A stretch of DNA of 64,000 nucleotides. Origin: Mycolicibacterium alvei. Its GTDB lineage: Bacteria > Actinomycetota > Actinomycetes > Mycobacteriales > Mycobacteriaceae. Location of the stretch: assembly GCF_010727325.1 (NCBI RefSeq), contig NZ_AP022566.1:62001-126000 (forward strand). Reading direction: 5' to 3'. This document shows, piece by piece, positions 40,681 to 48,655 of this stretch. Within the stretch, counting starts at the first letter, position 1, and each line of letters starts with the position of its first letter. A program made the position numbers and the translations under genes. The notes beneath the pieces are model-generated. The model did not search any database. It saw only the letters and a program-made list of their open reading frames with translations, and was not told where the DNA came from.

Positions 40681-41646
40681 TCAGCTCGCAGCGATCGCCA
40701 CGGTGGTGGACGATTTGACGCCGGATCCGGTGCGGGCGATCACACGGTTGATCGACGCGGTCACCGAGCGCGGGACCTCCGACAGGAGCATGTGTCCGGC
40801 CGTGGGGTGGTGGACGTGAGCCGCACCGGGAATGGCGGTGGCGAGGTCTTGGGCGTGCGAAACGGGCGTGAGCATGTCGGTTCCGCCGCTGATGATGACG
40901 GTGGCGGCTGCGATCTGTTTCAGAACTCGGTACTGGTCAAAGTGCTTGAGTCCCACCAGGAACCCGACTGCGGTCCTGATCCGGGCGGATCGGACGGCAT
41001 CGGCGGTGACTGCGGTCAACGCTTCCCAGCTTCTGGTGCTGTGCCCGTGATGGCGAGCCAACATCGCACAGGCAGGTCCCACGATCGCGCGGGCTACACG
41101 TTCGGCGGCTTGGTGGGGCATTCGCTCGACGAGTTCGACCAGCACGCCGAGAGCCGAGGATCCGAGCAAGCGGCCAAGCCCACGCTCTGCCAGGCGGCCA
41201 GCGGCCGTGGCCACCAGCACTAGTCCGTCCGGATCCACCGGTCGTTGCTCGGCGGGCAGCGCGACGTACTCCAGGGCCGCCATGCCGCCCATCGAATGGC
41301 CCGCCAGCACAACCGGCGATTCGATGTGCAGGGTTCGGATTACGGCGGCCAGGTCGCGGGCCAGCTGCTCGGGATGGTAGGTGCTGGTGTGGGCGTCTCC
41401 GGAGTTGCCGTGGCCGCGGTGGTCGTAGGTGACGATCCGGATCTCCTCGCCCCAGCACTCCCTGAGATCGTCGAGTGGAAGGGTCCACGACTCCTTGCGC
41501 AGACACAGCCCGTGCAGCAGCACTACGGTGCAGCTGGCTTGTCCGCCGGCGTGGTAGTCGGCCACCGCCAGGCGCACACCATCATCGGTGATCACCGTGC
41601 GCTCCACGCAGCCTTTGTCGTCGGCTGGAAGTGAATTTGTGCGCAT
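40681..41646 (-). CDS. Alpha/beta hydrolase
   Basis: The start is ATG 41646, with GGGGGTCGGGG upstream; ATG 41775 gives a 43-residue longer, low-complexity N-terminus. In the 321-aa form the fold is clear: VVLLHGLCLRKESW (oxyanion HG, about 35), VTYDHRGHGNS (about 66), LAGHSMGGMAAL (nucleophile Ser in GHSMGG, about 105), SGGTDMLTP (Asp, about 260) and AGHMLL (His, about 288). It is a complete lipase/esterase-type catalytic triad. The substrate is unknown. It lies alone between small phage-like genes and the TPR gene. Confidence 0.85.
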   Translation of the reverse strand: MRTNSLPADDKGCVERTVITDDGVRLAVADYHAGGQASCTVVLLHGLCLRKESWTLPLDDLRECWGEEIRIVTYDHRGHGNSGDAHTSTYHPEQLARDLAAVIRTLHIESPVVLAGHSMGGMAALEYVALPAEQRPVDPDGLVLVATAAGRLAERGLGRLLGSSALGVLVELVERMPHQAAERVARAIVGPACAMLARHHGHSTRSWEALTAVTADAVRSARIRTAVGFLVGLKHFDQYRVLKQIAAATVIISGGTDMLTPVSHAQDLATAIPGAAHVHHPTAGHMLLSEVPRSVTASINRVIARTGSGVKSSTTVAIAAS

Positions 41647-41945
41647 TGCCCCGACCCCCTGCCTTGTCGCCTGCGCCGCGACCATTGCCCCAGCGCGACG
41701 GCGATCAGGACGCCCCGCGGGCAACCAACCGTCTTCTGCGGTCGGAGTTCTCGCCCATGCCGTTTCGGTCGCCATAGGACGATTCTTGCGACTGCACCCA
41801 CCCCGAAAACGCAAGTTTTGCGACCAGTTCGACCAGTTTCGCCTCCGGGCAGCGGCCTACCGCTCGCTCGCGAGCCCCCGGCTCTGGGCCAAACTCATCG
41901 CGATATTGGCTGCCCCGGCCCCCAGGCACCCGGCAGTATGAAGAG

Positions 41946-43205
41946 ATGACCGACCCCGTTGGCGCCGAGCGTCCTGACCAGGCCGTCGCGCCAACGCACG
42001 AAACTGTCGACACAGAGCGGGTCACCGAACTTCGCACGTTGCGTGCACATGTCGACGCGCTCGCCGCGGCCGGCGACCTTGCCGGGGCCACCAGCTCGGG
42101 CGCCGAGCTGCTGGGCGCGCTCAAGGATGCACTCGGGCCGCATCATCCCGACACCTTGAACATGGCAGTGATGCTGGCCCAGTGGACTTTCGGCAACGGC
42201 TACATCGATATCGCCTGCGAGCAGCTGCAACGGCTCATCCCGCTCTTGCAGGAAGCGCTGGGACCGACCCATCCCGACACCCTCATGGCACGCCATACCC
42301 TGGCATGCCATCCCGATGCCTCCGTTGACCCGGCAGCCACCCTCATCACTTGGGTACAGCTGTTCGCCGATGAGCACAGCAGCCTCGGTCCCGATCATGC
42401 CTACACCCTGTCGGCGCGCTACAACGTGGCTATCGCGCGTCGCCGCCTCGGCGACCTTGCGGGCGCGATCGACGAAGCCAGCCAAATCCTGACCACTCGC
42501 CAACGTGTTCAGGGCTCCCTGCACCCCGAGGTCCTCGTTGCGCGGATCGGACTAGCCGTCTGGCGCGGTGATCTCGGGCATACAGCCGACGCGGTCAACG
42601 AGGCTGCCACGGTACTTCCTTTGCTTCGCAGCACATTTGGTGCAGACCACGAGCACACGTTGGCCGCACGATTCGTGTGCGCGAAGTGGAACCCAGCCGA
42701 TCACCGCGATGTCGACGCCCTGGCTGATTGCGAAGTGCTCGTCGAAGACCAAACGCGGACCCTAGGTGCCGAGCATCCGATGACCGTGGCTGGTCGAGAA
42801 ATGCTGTTGCAGCGCCAGGTCGGGTGGCAGCACTGGCTCGACGAGTATCACGGTCTCGCGCGGGCGATTTATGACGATGAAGGCGGCACCGACAGCGGCC
42901 AATGGGCGGAGGACCAGGCCGCGCAGCGGCGCCGTGAGGCGACATCGTTGCTCGATCACATCATTGCCATCAAACGCAGGATCAGTGAGCACACACGGAC
43001 TTTCGGCACCGAGAGCCATCAAGTCCTCACGTCGCGTTATCACCTTGCACATGCGTTGTGGGCCGCCAAAGAGTTCACCGCCGCACGCGAACACACCCAG
43101 CGCCTGGTCACTGACTGCGTCCGCTTCCTGGGCGACGACCATCCGTTGACCGCCCTGGCGCGCGCAGCGCTGTCCGCAGGAGACGGGCTCGACCGCCACG
43201 TCTAG
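41946..43205 (+). CDS. Tetratricopeptide repeat protein
   Basis: This is 419 aa from ATG 41946; CAGTAT 6 nt upstream suggests a leaderless mRNA. Six or seven kinesin-light-chain-type repeats are visible from the recurring LG/FG-x-x-HPDTL box: LGPHHPDTL, LGPTHPDTL, LGPDHAYTL, FGADHEHTL, LGAEHPMTV and LGDDHPLTA. Such repeats form a helical solenoid that binds other proteins. No effector domain is attached. In actinobacteria these proteins accompany signalling or conflict systems, but no partner is obvious here. Confidence 0.8.
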   Translation: MTDPVGAERPDQAVAPTHETVDTERVTELRTLRAHVDALAAAGDLAGATSSGAELLGALKDALGPHHPDTLNMAVMLAQWTFGNGYIDIACEQLQRLIPLLQEALGPTHPDTLMARHTLACHPDASVDPAATLITWVQLFADEHSSLGPDHAYTLSARYNVAIARRRLGDLAGAIDEASQILTTRQRVQGSLHPEVLVARIGLAVWRGDLGHTADAVNEAATVLPLLRSTFGADHEHTLAARFVCAKWNPADHRDVDALADCEVLVEDQTRTLGAEHPMTVAGREMLLQRQVGWQHWLDEYHGLARAIYDDEGGTDSGQWAEDQAAQRRREATSLLDHIIAIKRRISEHTRTFGTESHQVLTSRYHLAHALWAAKEFTAAREHTQRLVTDCVRFLGDDHPLTALARAALSAGDGLDRHV

Positions 43206-43347
43206 CATCGTTCCGCCGGCGGCGCTCACCATGCCAAACTGACCCCAGAAACACCCCCGCGCCGCCCCCGGCCGCGACTAGCGTTCTATTCACGTCACAT
43301 GTGATGAATTCCTTTGTTTCCAACGGAATTGAACGGATGCACGGTCG

Positions 43348-43800
43348 ATGGTCGATTTGGTCTATCGCGGATACGGTCTGGAAAGCGCTGCGGGACCTCG
43401 CCTTGTCACGATCGAGGACGATTCGGGCTGCATCGCTCCACTTCCCCACCATCCATTGCACGGTGAAGACGGATTCTCCTGGGGGTACGGCGGCAGTGGA
43501 CCCGCCGATCTGGCACGATCGCTCATCATCCACGCTCTGGGGAACTCGGCACTGTGCACGACATGCCGCGGCACCGCGGTGATCCTGCACGCCAAGGTGA
43601 TCGCCGATCAACCAGAACCCACACCGTGCACACGGTGCCACCACGGCTACACGGTCAGCATGGACCTCTACCAGCAGTTCAAAGCAGACGTCATCGCGCA
43701 TCTACCCCTGACCGGATGGACTCTCAGCCACGACGCGGTCATGCGGTGGCTTTCCCAGCAGGCCGGCCCGCTAGGTGCGTTCGATGACCTCACCGCCTAG
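43348..43800 (+). CDS. DUF6166 family protein
   Basis: This is 150 aa from ATG 43348. The N-terminal half has VYRGYGLESAAGPRLVTI then GFSWGYGGSGPADLARSLI, the DUF6166 signature (Y-RGYG and WGYGGSGP). A zinc knuckle, CTTCRG plus PTPCTRCHHG, follows near residue 73-105. DUF6166 proteins are small mobile-element proteins without a known role. The upstream gap holds a TCACATGTGA palindrome (43295-43304) and AATTCC/GGAATT repeats that may be regulatory. Confidence 0.75.
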   Translation: MVDLVYRGYGLESAAGPRLVTIEDDSGCIAPLPHHPLHGEDGFSWGYGGSGPADLARSLIIHALGNSALCTTCRGTAVILHAKVIADQPEPTPCTRCHHGYTVSMDLYQQFKADVIAHLPLTGWTLSHDAVMRWLSQQAGPLGAFDDLTA

Positions 43801-43822
43801 GCAGCACTCACACACGATGCCG

Positions 43823-44200
43823 CTATCTACTGCCCAATAGGATCAGGCAAGCGAGCACGGCGAAGGTGACGCCGAAGATGATCAGCACGGTCATGACGCG
43901 GGCCCGCGCGGTCTTCCCGAAACCGTCGGTGAAGTTGCCGGTGCCAAGAACCAGTAGCCCCTCCAGAAACCGCCAGAACCGCGAGTCGCCGCCGTTGCGC
44001 CGGGCCGCGGGCTGTGGGACGGGCGGTGGCGGGTAATACGGCGGCTGCTGTTGGTAGGCGCCGTATGGCTGCGCGGGCGGGCAGGCAGCGTTGTTGGGCG
44101 GATAGCCGTATCCATAGGGTCCAGATCCTGCTGGCGGCGAGGGCGGGTAGTGCCCTGGGGCTGGTTGCGGCCACGGCTGGTTGGGATCTGGATAGCTCAC
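43823..44200 (-). CDS. Proline-rich membrane protein
   Basis: The start is GTG 44200 with GGGGGAG upstream. The first 75 residues of the 125-aa protein are Pro/Tyr/Gln-rich (for example PYGAYQQQPPYYPPPPVPQP). A basic stretch follows, then one membrane helix (VMTVLIIFGVTFAVLACLIL) near the C-terminus. It is a tail-anchored protein with a disordered cytoplasmic domain, a design common in mycobacteria. Function unknown. Confidence 0.65.
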   Translation of the reverse strand: MSYPDPNQPWPQPAPGHYPPSPPAGSGPYGYGYPPNNAACPPAQPYGAYQQQPPYYPPPPVPQPAARRNGGDSRFWRFLEGLLVLGTGNFTDGFGKTARARVMTVLIIFGVTFAVLACLILLGSR

Positions 44201-44294
44201 TGCGGCACTCTCCCCCTTTTTTGGCTCGACTCGATCGCCAGAAAAACTCTATAGCACCGCCTGAGGGGGTCCGATCAGCAATTTTGGAGCTGCA

Positions 44295-45269
44295 TCACCG
44301 GCGAGAACCGCTGGCGGCGCCGAATGAGGTCATCAGCTCGTCGACGTGGGCTTTGGCTTCCTTGACGCCGGCGTGTTCGCTTCGGGCGTTGAACCCGACG
44401 GGGTGGTGCACCCGCAGCACTTGTCTGCCTCGGGGCCCGGCGGCGGGGGTGATGGTGTAGGTCGTGTCGTCGGGATCGCGGCGGTAGTTCACGGCGAACT
44501 GGTGCCATCGTCCGTCTTGAGCGATGGCACCGGGCCAGGGCAGGCCGGGCATCTCGGCGGCGGCACCGCTCGGTCTCGCCCACCGTGACACCACACCGAG
44601 GCCGTGATGGTTGGCCATCGTGGTGATCACACTGCAGGGCCAGGCCACCGTGCAATCGGCGCGCAGGTAGCCTTCCCATTCCCCTGCCCAGTCGCCGTGT
44701 TTCAAACTGCACCCCGCACAGGCCACCTGAGTGCAGTTGTGGTTGTCCTCGTCGAGGTCGTCAGGCGAGCTGGCAGTGTCGGTGCATTTTTCGCATCGAA
44801 GGACAAGAGGGCGGTGGCGCGCCGCGTGCGCCAGCAGGCTCGAGAGTGCTCCCGGGCCGATCTCACTGAGCGGTTCAGCGCCCAGTTCCGACTCGGGTTT
44901 GAGGATCGCGGTCAGCAGGCGATGCAGGAGGTCGGGGTCTGTGCCGGCGGCAACCATGACCCCGCGGTCGCGGCCGGTGACGGCGTATCTGGCGATTTCT
45001 TCGGCCATCGGGGCGGCCCCGCGCATGGCGAGAACCCATCCGCAATGCTCACAGCGGTGCGTACGGACTGTGGGTTTGTCGGGATCCCAATCGCCCCACA
45101 GAGTTGCCTCGGTCGTCCACTGTCCGCACACAGCCAACGAACCGGCGGAGCGGGCGGCCCCATCAGAGGCCGTCGACTCGTGGGGACGCTCGACGGCATG
45201 CCGGCGGCCATCATCGCCGATTCCTATCCCGAAACGACCTGCCACAGCTTCACTGACGATCTCAGTCAC
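44295..45269 (-). CDS. Hypothetical protein with Cys clusters, 324 aa
   Basis: The start is GTG 45269 behind AAAGGTG. Two zinc-like clusters are seen: HRCEHCGW near residue 73 and RCEKCTD then CTQVACAGCSLKHGDW near 160-190. A helical domain lies between (LLHRLLTAILKPESELGAE), and a strand-rich C-terminal domain has WHQFAVNYRRDPDDTTYTIT. No catalytic motif is recognised. Similar zinc-cluster proteins are common in actinophages. Confidence 0.65.
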   Translation of the reverse strand: MTEIVSEAVAGRFGIGIGDDGRRHAVERPHESTASDGAARSAGSLAVCGQWTTEATLWGDWDPDKPTVRTHRCEHCGWVLAMRGAAPMAEEIARYAVTGRDRGVMVAAGTDPDLLHRLLTAILKPESELGAEPLSEIGPGALSSLLAHAARHRPLVLRCEKCTDTASSPDDLDEDNHNCTQVACAGCSLKHGDWAGEWEGYLRADCTVAWPCSVITTMANHHGLGVVSRWARPSGAAAEMPGLPWPGAIAQDGRWHQFAVNYRRDPDDTTYTITPAAGPRGRQVLRVHHPVGFNARSEHAGVKEAKAHVDELMTSFGAASGSRR

Positions 45270-45336
45270 CGCTTACACCTTTCAGCATTGGGGTTGCGCA
45301 TCGAATACACCTGCTACCCAGTGCCATTCGACGTTG

Positions 45337-45627
45337 TCACGGACCGAACAAGACATTGATGAGCCCCGAGGGGTTCTCGGGCAAGCCGACACTGCCCAGC
45401 ACATCGCCGAGGGAGGGCAGCAGCACGGCAGCCACCGCAGCACCGATCACCAGCACGGGGATGCGCATCACCCATCGAGTGACGCGCCGCATCACCGCGA
45501 TCGCTACGACCACGACTCCGACCAGCGCCAAGGCGAGAACGACCGCCGTTTGGCCGCCGGAGGCGGGATCAGCTGCTGCCGCACTGAGAGTCACCAAAGG
45601 ATCAATAGTGCGCTCATGTAGGGGCAT
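45337..45627 (-). CDS. Small membrane protein, two helices
   Basis: The ATG at 45627 overlaps the end of the MmcB-like gene by 14 nt. The 96-aa protein has membrane helices at about 27-46 (AVVLALALVGVVVVAIAVM) and 57-73 (VLVIGAAVAAVLLPSL) linked by a basic turn (RRVTRWVMR). No family recognised. Translation is probably coupled to the upstream gene. Confidence 0.6.
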   Translation of the reverse strand: MPLHERTIDPLVTLSAAAADPASGGQTAVVLALALVGVVVVAIAVMRRVTRWVMRIPVLVIGAAVAAVLLPSLGDVLGSVGLPENPSGLINVLFGP

Positions 45628-46561
45628 GCCTACGATTGTTTGCGATCAGGGCTGCTCCGTGTGGTGAATTTTGCGGCCAGTTCGCCGCGCCGCCCGGGGC
45701 AGAGGCTGCGGTGACGTCGCGCAGTTGCGACAGCGCCTGGTCGAGCTGTTCCACCGCCAGCAATGTCTCGCGCACCGGGTTGCGGTAGCCCTCGGCCAGA
45801 TTCCAGGCCGCTCTGCGCACATCGCCGCAGGCTCGCACGGCCTCGGCGATCTGTGCGATGTCGGCCAGCGCAACGCGGCCTCCCCGCGCTGTGGCGGCGT
45901 CGGTGGCATGCCAGTCAATCTGTGCACCCAAAGCCTGCTCGACGAGTTGAAGGCGGGTCACCAGCTCGGCGGTGTCCGGGATTGCCGACATCGCCTGAGA
46001 CACTGCCTGATCGATGCGCTGCTGCACTTTGGCGTTGGCCTGGGTGGTGGCCTCACTGACCGCAGTGGACCAGAACTCCGTCATCGCTTGCGCGCGGCGG
46101 GTGTCGTATGCGGCCATGATGCTGCGCACCGCATCCCAGCTCGGCCGATGCGACCCGGGATCCTTTCGGGCGGCTTTGACGTTCACTTTCATCCGCGAGC
46201 TTCCCGCGCGCCCCGGTGACATCAGTCCCCATCCGTCGGGAAGTTCCCCGTCGTGCACGATCTCGGGGTCGCTGACCACCAGCCACCATTCGTGGCATTC
46301 ATCGGCCCACGCGTCTGCTTTTCCGACCTTCTTGAGTTCGCTGAGCCAGTCCGCGCGCGACACTTTGAGTTCGTGGCCAGCGAGGATTCGCCCACTGGCT
46401 GAGGTGAACCCGATGTAGAGGGCGTCGCATCGACGCACCGCCGGCCAAGAGTGCCCCCCGTTTTGTCCGACCTCAGCCAGGAACACTCCACCGGTGACGA
46501 TGTCGCCCGGCTTGATGTAATGGCGCTGCAGTGCGGCAAGCAGGGCCGCGGTGTCACCCAC
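45614..46561 (-). CDS. MmcB-like PD-(D/E)XK-type protein
   Basis: This is 315 aa from GTG 46561, overlapping the upstream stop by 8 nt. Residues 40-110 resemble the MmcB DNA-repair group: RRCDALYIGF, then GHELKVSRADWLSELKKVGK and WWLVVSDPEIVHDGELPDGW. The D and ExK residues form a nuclease-like site. The C-terminal 170 residues are helical and look like a coiled-coil. Relatives occur in mycobacteriophages. A DNA repair or nuclease function is inferred from the motif only. Confidence 0.7.
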   Translation of the reverse strand: MGDTAALLAALQRHYIKPGDIVTGGVFLAEVGQNGGHSWPAVRRCDALYIGFTSASGRILAGHELKVSRADWLSELKKVGKADAWADECHEWWLVVSDPEIVHDGELPDGWGLMSPGRAGSSRMKVNVKAARKDPGSHRPSWDAVRSIMAAYDTRRAQAMTEFWSTAVSEATTQANAKVQQRIDQAVSQAMSAIPDTAELVTRLQLVEQALGAQIDWHATDAATARGGRVALADIAQIAEAVRACGDVRRAAWNLAEGYRNPVRETLLAVEQLDQALSQLRDVTAASAPGGAANWPQNSPHGAALIANNRRHAPT

Positions 46562-46751
46562 TCGACGCCTCCGTCTCAGGCCGGGCCCGGTGGCGGCTGT
46601 GCAGCCAGTCGCTCACCCGGTCGTGGGCCCATCGGGTGTCCTCGTTGACGCTCGTGGTTCGAGGCACGACGTCCTCTGGGCGGCGCGGGTAGAAGGTGAT
46701 CGGGCCGCGGCAGACGCCGCACGTCGATGCGCGAGTTCGGGGTTCAGGCAT
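46554..46751 (-). CDS. Small zinc-motif protein, 65 aa
   Basis: The ATG at 46751 starts a protein with TCGVCRGPITF, one CxxC pair, and a basic His/Arg-rich C-terminus (DWLHSRHRARPE). The stop overlaps the start of the MmcB-like gene, so the two are coupled. Function unknown. Confidence 0.55.
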   Translation of the reverse strand: MPEPRTRASTCGVCRGPITFYPRRPEDVVPRTTSVNEDTRWAHDRVSDWLHSRHRARPETEASSG

Positions 46752-46841
46752 GGCCGGCCCTTGCAACCGGGTGCCGGCGGCGCCGGGGAGACGCGCCGCG
46801 CAGGACTTCAATCGGGAACGAGTGAGCGTCGGTGCTCGGCA

Positions 46842-47240
46842 TCACGATGCTTCCTCAAACACATGGTTCTCGTGTTGCTGGCAGACCATGTGTTCTCCCT
46901 CCTCGTCGGGATGGGCCTTCGCGTTGTCGCAGATCTCGCACTTCTGGCAGTTCGGGCACAGCAGCTCGACGGTATGAACCACGATGCACGGCGTTCCGTC
47001 AGCGCGTTGACCGGCTTCGTTGCGGGTGCGCTCGAACCAGCCGTCGGCTACGACATGGCTGATTGCATCGCCGGCATCACGGAGCGCACCGAAATCGCCG
47101 TAGTCCTCCTCGACCGTCCCGCAGGACGTGCAGCGCGCCTGGTACATGGTGACCTGGTGCACCGCCTGGTATTTCGGTGCGACGACCGCGATGGCGGGTG
47201 ACTCCCCCAGCGGTTCCCACTGGTCATCGGATGCGTTCAT
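46842..47240 (-). CDS. Cys-rich zinc-binding-like protein, 132 aa
   Basis: The ATG at 47240 has AAAGGAA upstream. Cys pairs recur: RCTSCGTVEED near residue 36, then LCPNCQKCEICDNAKAH near 94-110 and MVCQQH near the end. Seven or more Cys with His could hold two zinc ions. A central helical part has ISHVVADGWFERTRNEAG. Likely a protein- or nucleic-acid-binding adaptor; not recognised. Confidence 0.6.
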   Translation of the reverse strand: MNASDDQWEPLGESPAIAVVAPKYQAVHQVTMYQARCTSCGTVEEDYGDFGALRDAGDAISHVVADGWFERTRNEAGQRADGTPCIVVHTVELLCPNCQKCEICDNAKAHPDEEGEHMVCQQHENHVFEEAS

Positions 47241-47292
47241 CTTGCGCAGTTCCTTTCCTTAGTGTCGGTTGTCTGGCCACTTGTTCGGGCGC

Positions 47293-47553
47293 TTACGTCG
47301 GGCTCGGCGGGCCGCCTGGTGCGGGGCTTTGCGACGCGCCAAGGTGTGATCCGAATCCCCGCCACCCGACCAATCTCTCCACGGCGGCAGCCATTTCTGC
47401 CAGGAATCGTTCGTAGCGCAGTTGGTGTTCGGGCAGTGTGCCGTCGTTGCGGATCCGTAGGTCTGTGCCGCACAGCCCGCAGAAGCCGCGTTCGAAGGTC
47501 CCTTCCCGAGGGATCGTGTTGCCGCCGATGCACTTGCGCCTCTCAGCCGGCAT
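47293..47553 (-). CDS. Small zinc-motif protein, 86 aa
   Basis: The ATG at 47553 overlaps the DUF1643 stop by 11 nt. The product has RRKCIGG and FERGFCGLCGTDLRIRNDG, giving a CxxC plus a distant Cys, then a helix (HQLRYERFLAEMAAAVERL) and a Gly/Pro/Ser tail. Family unknown. Confidence 0.55.
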   Translation of the reverse strand: MPAERRKCIGGNTIPREGTFERGFCGLCGTDLRIRNDGTLPEHQLRYERFLAEMAAAVERLVGWRGFGSHLGASQSPAPGGPPSPT

Positions 47554-48094
47554 TGCTGGGTTCCCATCGCTTGGGTGTGGTGTCGGCGGGGACGTACAAC
47601 GGGTGCTTGGGTGAGCCGTTGGCATTGGTGCCCAGGCAAAACAGCGCGGGGCGTTCAATCACGGTCCGTTGCCAGGCGTAGGGGTAGCCGGCCCACCATC
47701 CGACCGCGGCCGGGTGAGCGCCCCAGGCCACAATCGTGCAGTCCGCGACATCGTGGCTGAGGGTGTCGCGGTTGTCCGGTCCGATCGGGTCTTCGGCGTT
47801 GGCCAGTTCGGTCGGGTCGGTGGCGCGGTAGGCATAGAGGTTCCGCACGACAATGCCCCCGTAGCCCCAAACACGCGCGAAGCCAGGGTGTTTCACCGAT
47901 CCTGCGATGCGTCGGATCGTTGGATCATCGGTGTTGGCGTCGGCGGTCGAGGGATTGAGCATGATGAACTCCAGCAGTGGACCCTCGTGATCCCAGCGGC
48001 GGCCGAGCTCGTAGCGGTAGCGGCCACATTCACTTATCACCGCGTACTTGACCTCGGCACCGGCGCACGAGAACAACGTCATTTGCTCACTCAT
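47543..48094 (-). CDS. DUF1643 family protein
   Basis: The ATG at 48094 has GAGGG 7 nt upstream; ATG 48109 is possible. In the 183-aa protein the DUF1643 signature is complete: YRYELGRRWDHEGPLLEFIM then LNPSTADANTDDPTIRRI, VRNLYAYRATDPTELANAED with DPIGPDN, and DCTIVAWGAHP. The family is found in phages and mobile elements; its function is not established. It is coupled to genes on both sides within the operon ending at 47293. Confidence 0.8.
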   Translation of the reverse strand: MSEQMTLFSCAGAEVKYAVISECGRYRYELGRRWDHEGPLLEFIMLNPSTADANTDDPTIRRIAGSVKHPGFARVWGYGGIVVRNLYAYRATDPTELANAEDPIGPDNRDTLSHDVADCTIVAWGAHPAAVGWWAGYPYAWQRTVIERPALFCLGTNANGSPKHPLYVPADTTPKRWEPSNAG

Positions 48095-48341
48095 CCGTTT
48101 GGCCCTCATACGTTTCGGTGAGGTAACCGCGCCGGCCGGCGGCTACAGATTTCGATTTGCCGAGGTTTCGCCGGATCCGGGTCCACCCTTGCGAGTGGTG
48201 CACACAATTCCGGTGCACGGTCCGGCCGCAGCTGCACGGCGGTACGTCGGTCATCAGCCCGGCCTCGACCAGCACGTCGGCTGCCGGGGTGTCGATCACC
48301 GATGTCGAAGCTGCTCGACTTTCGCTATCGCGCACGGTCAC
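48087..48341 (-). CDS. Small Cys/His protein, 84 aa
   Basis: The start is GTG 48341, which overlaps the upstream stop (GTGA). The product has PPCSCGRTVHRNCVHHSQGW, a compact Cys/His cluster that could bind one zinc, followed by a basic stretch (TRIRRNLGKSKSVAAGRRG). Nucleic-acid binding is plausible. Not recognised. Confidence 0.55.
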   Translation of the reverse strand: MTVRDSESRAASTSVIDTPAADVLVEAGLMTDVPPCSCGRTVHRNCVHHSQGWTRIRRNLGKSKSVAAGRRGYLTETYEGQTDE

Positions 48342-48655
48342 CTGCCTGCCCTGGAGCCACCAGCGCGGCGGCGCAGATATCGCGGTGCCGGATACATGTC
48401 GTGCGTTGCGGTGACTCTGGCCGCCCCGGGGGTCTCGCACACCACGCACGGGACCGCTGCGCTGGCCGTCCCGCCCTGAGACAGCAGGTGGTCAAGATGG
48501 GCGGTGCACGTTGGTGTTGTGCGGCCCTGACCGTGCCCGCAGGGCCAGGCAATATCGACGCCGACCGAGCCGTCTCCGGAGTGGCTTCCTCGCCATCCGC
48601 ATGGCTTGCGGCCTCGGAGTCGCATGGCAAGCGCCTGTAGTCTTCCGGTGCTCAC
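48338..48655 (-). CDS. Small Cys-rich protein, 105 aa
   Basis: The start is GTG 48655, overlapping the methyltransferase stop (GTGA); ATG 48625 is an alternative. Cys residues occur in KPCGWRG, AWPCGHG, PTCTAHL and VPCVVCETPG. The last two resemble zinc ligands. The tail is Arg-rich (RYLRRRAGGSRAGR). It is coupled on both sides, so it belongs to the methyltransferase operon. Confidence 0.5.
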   Translation of the reverse strand: MSTGRLQALAMRLRGRKPCGWRGSHSGDGSVGVDIAWPCGHGQGRTTPTCTAHLDHLLSQGGTASAAVPCVVCETPGAARVTATHDMYPAPRYLRRRAGGSRAGR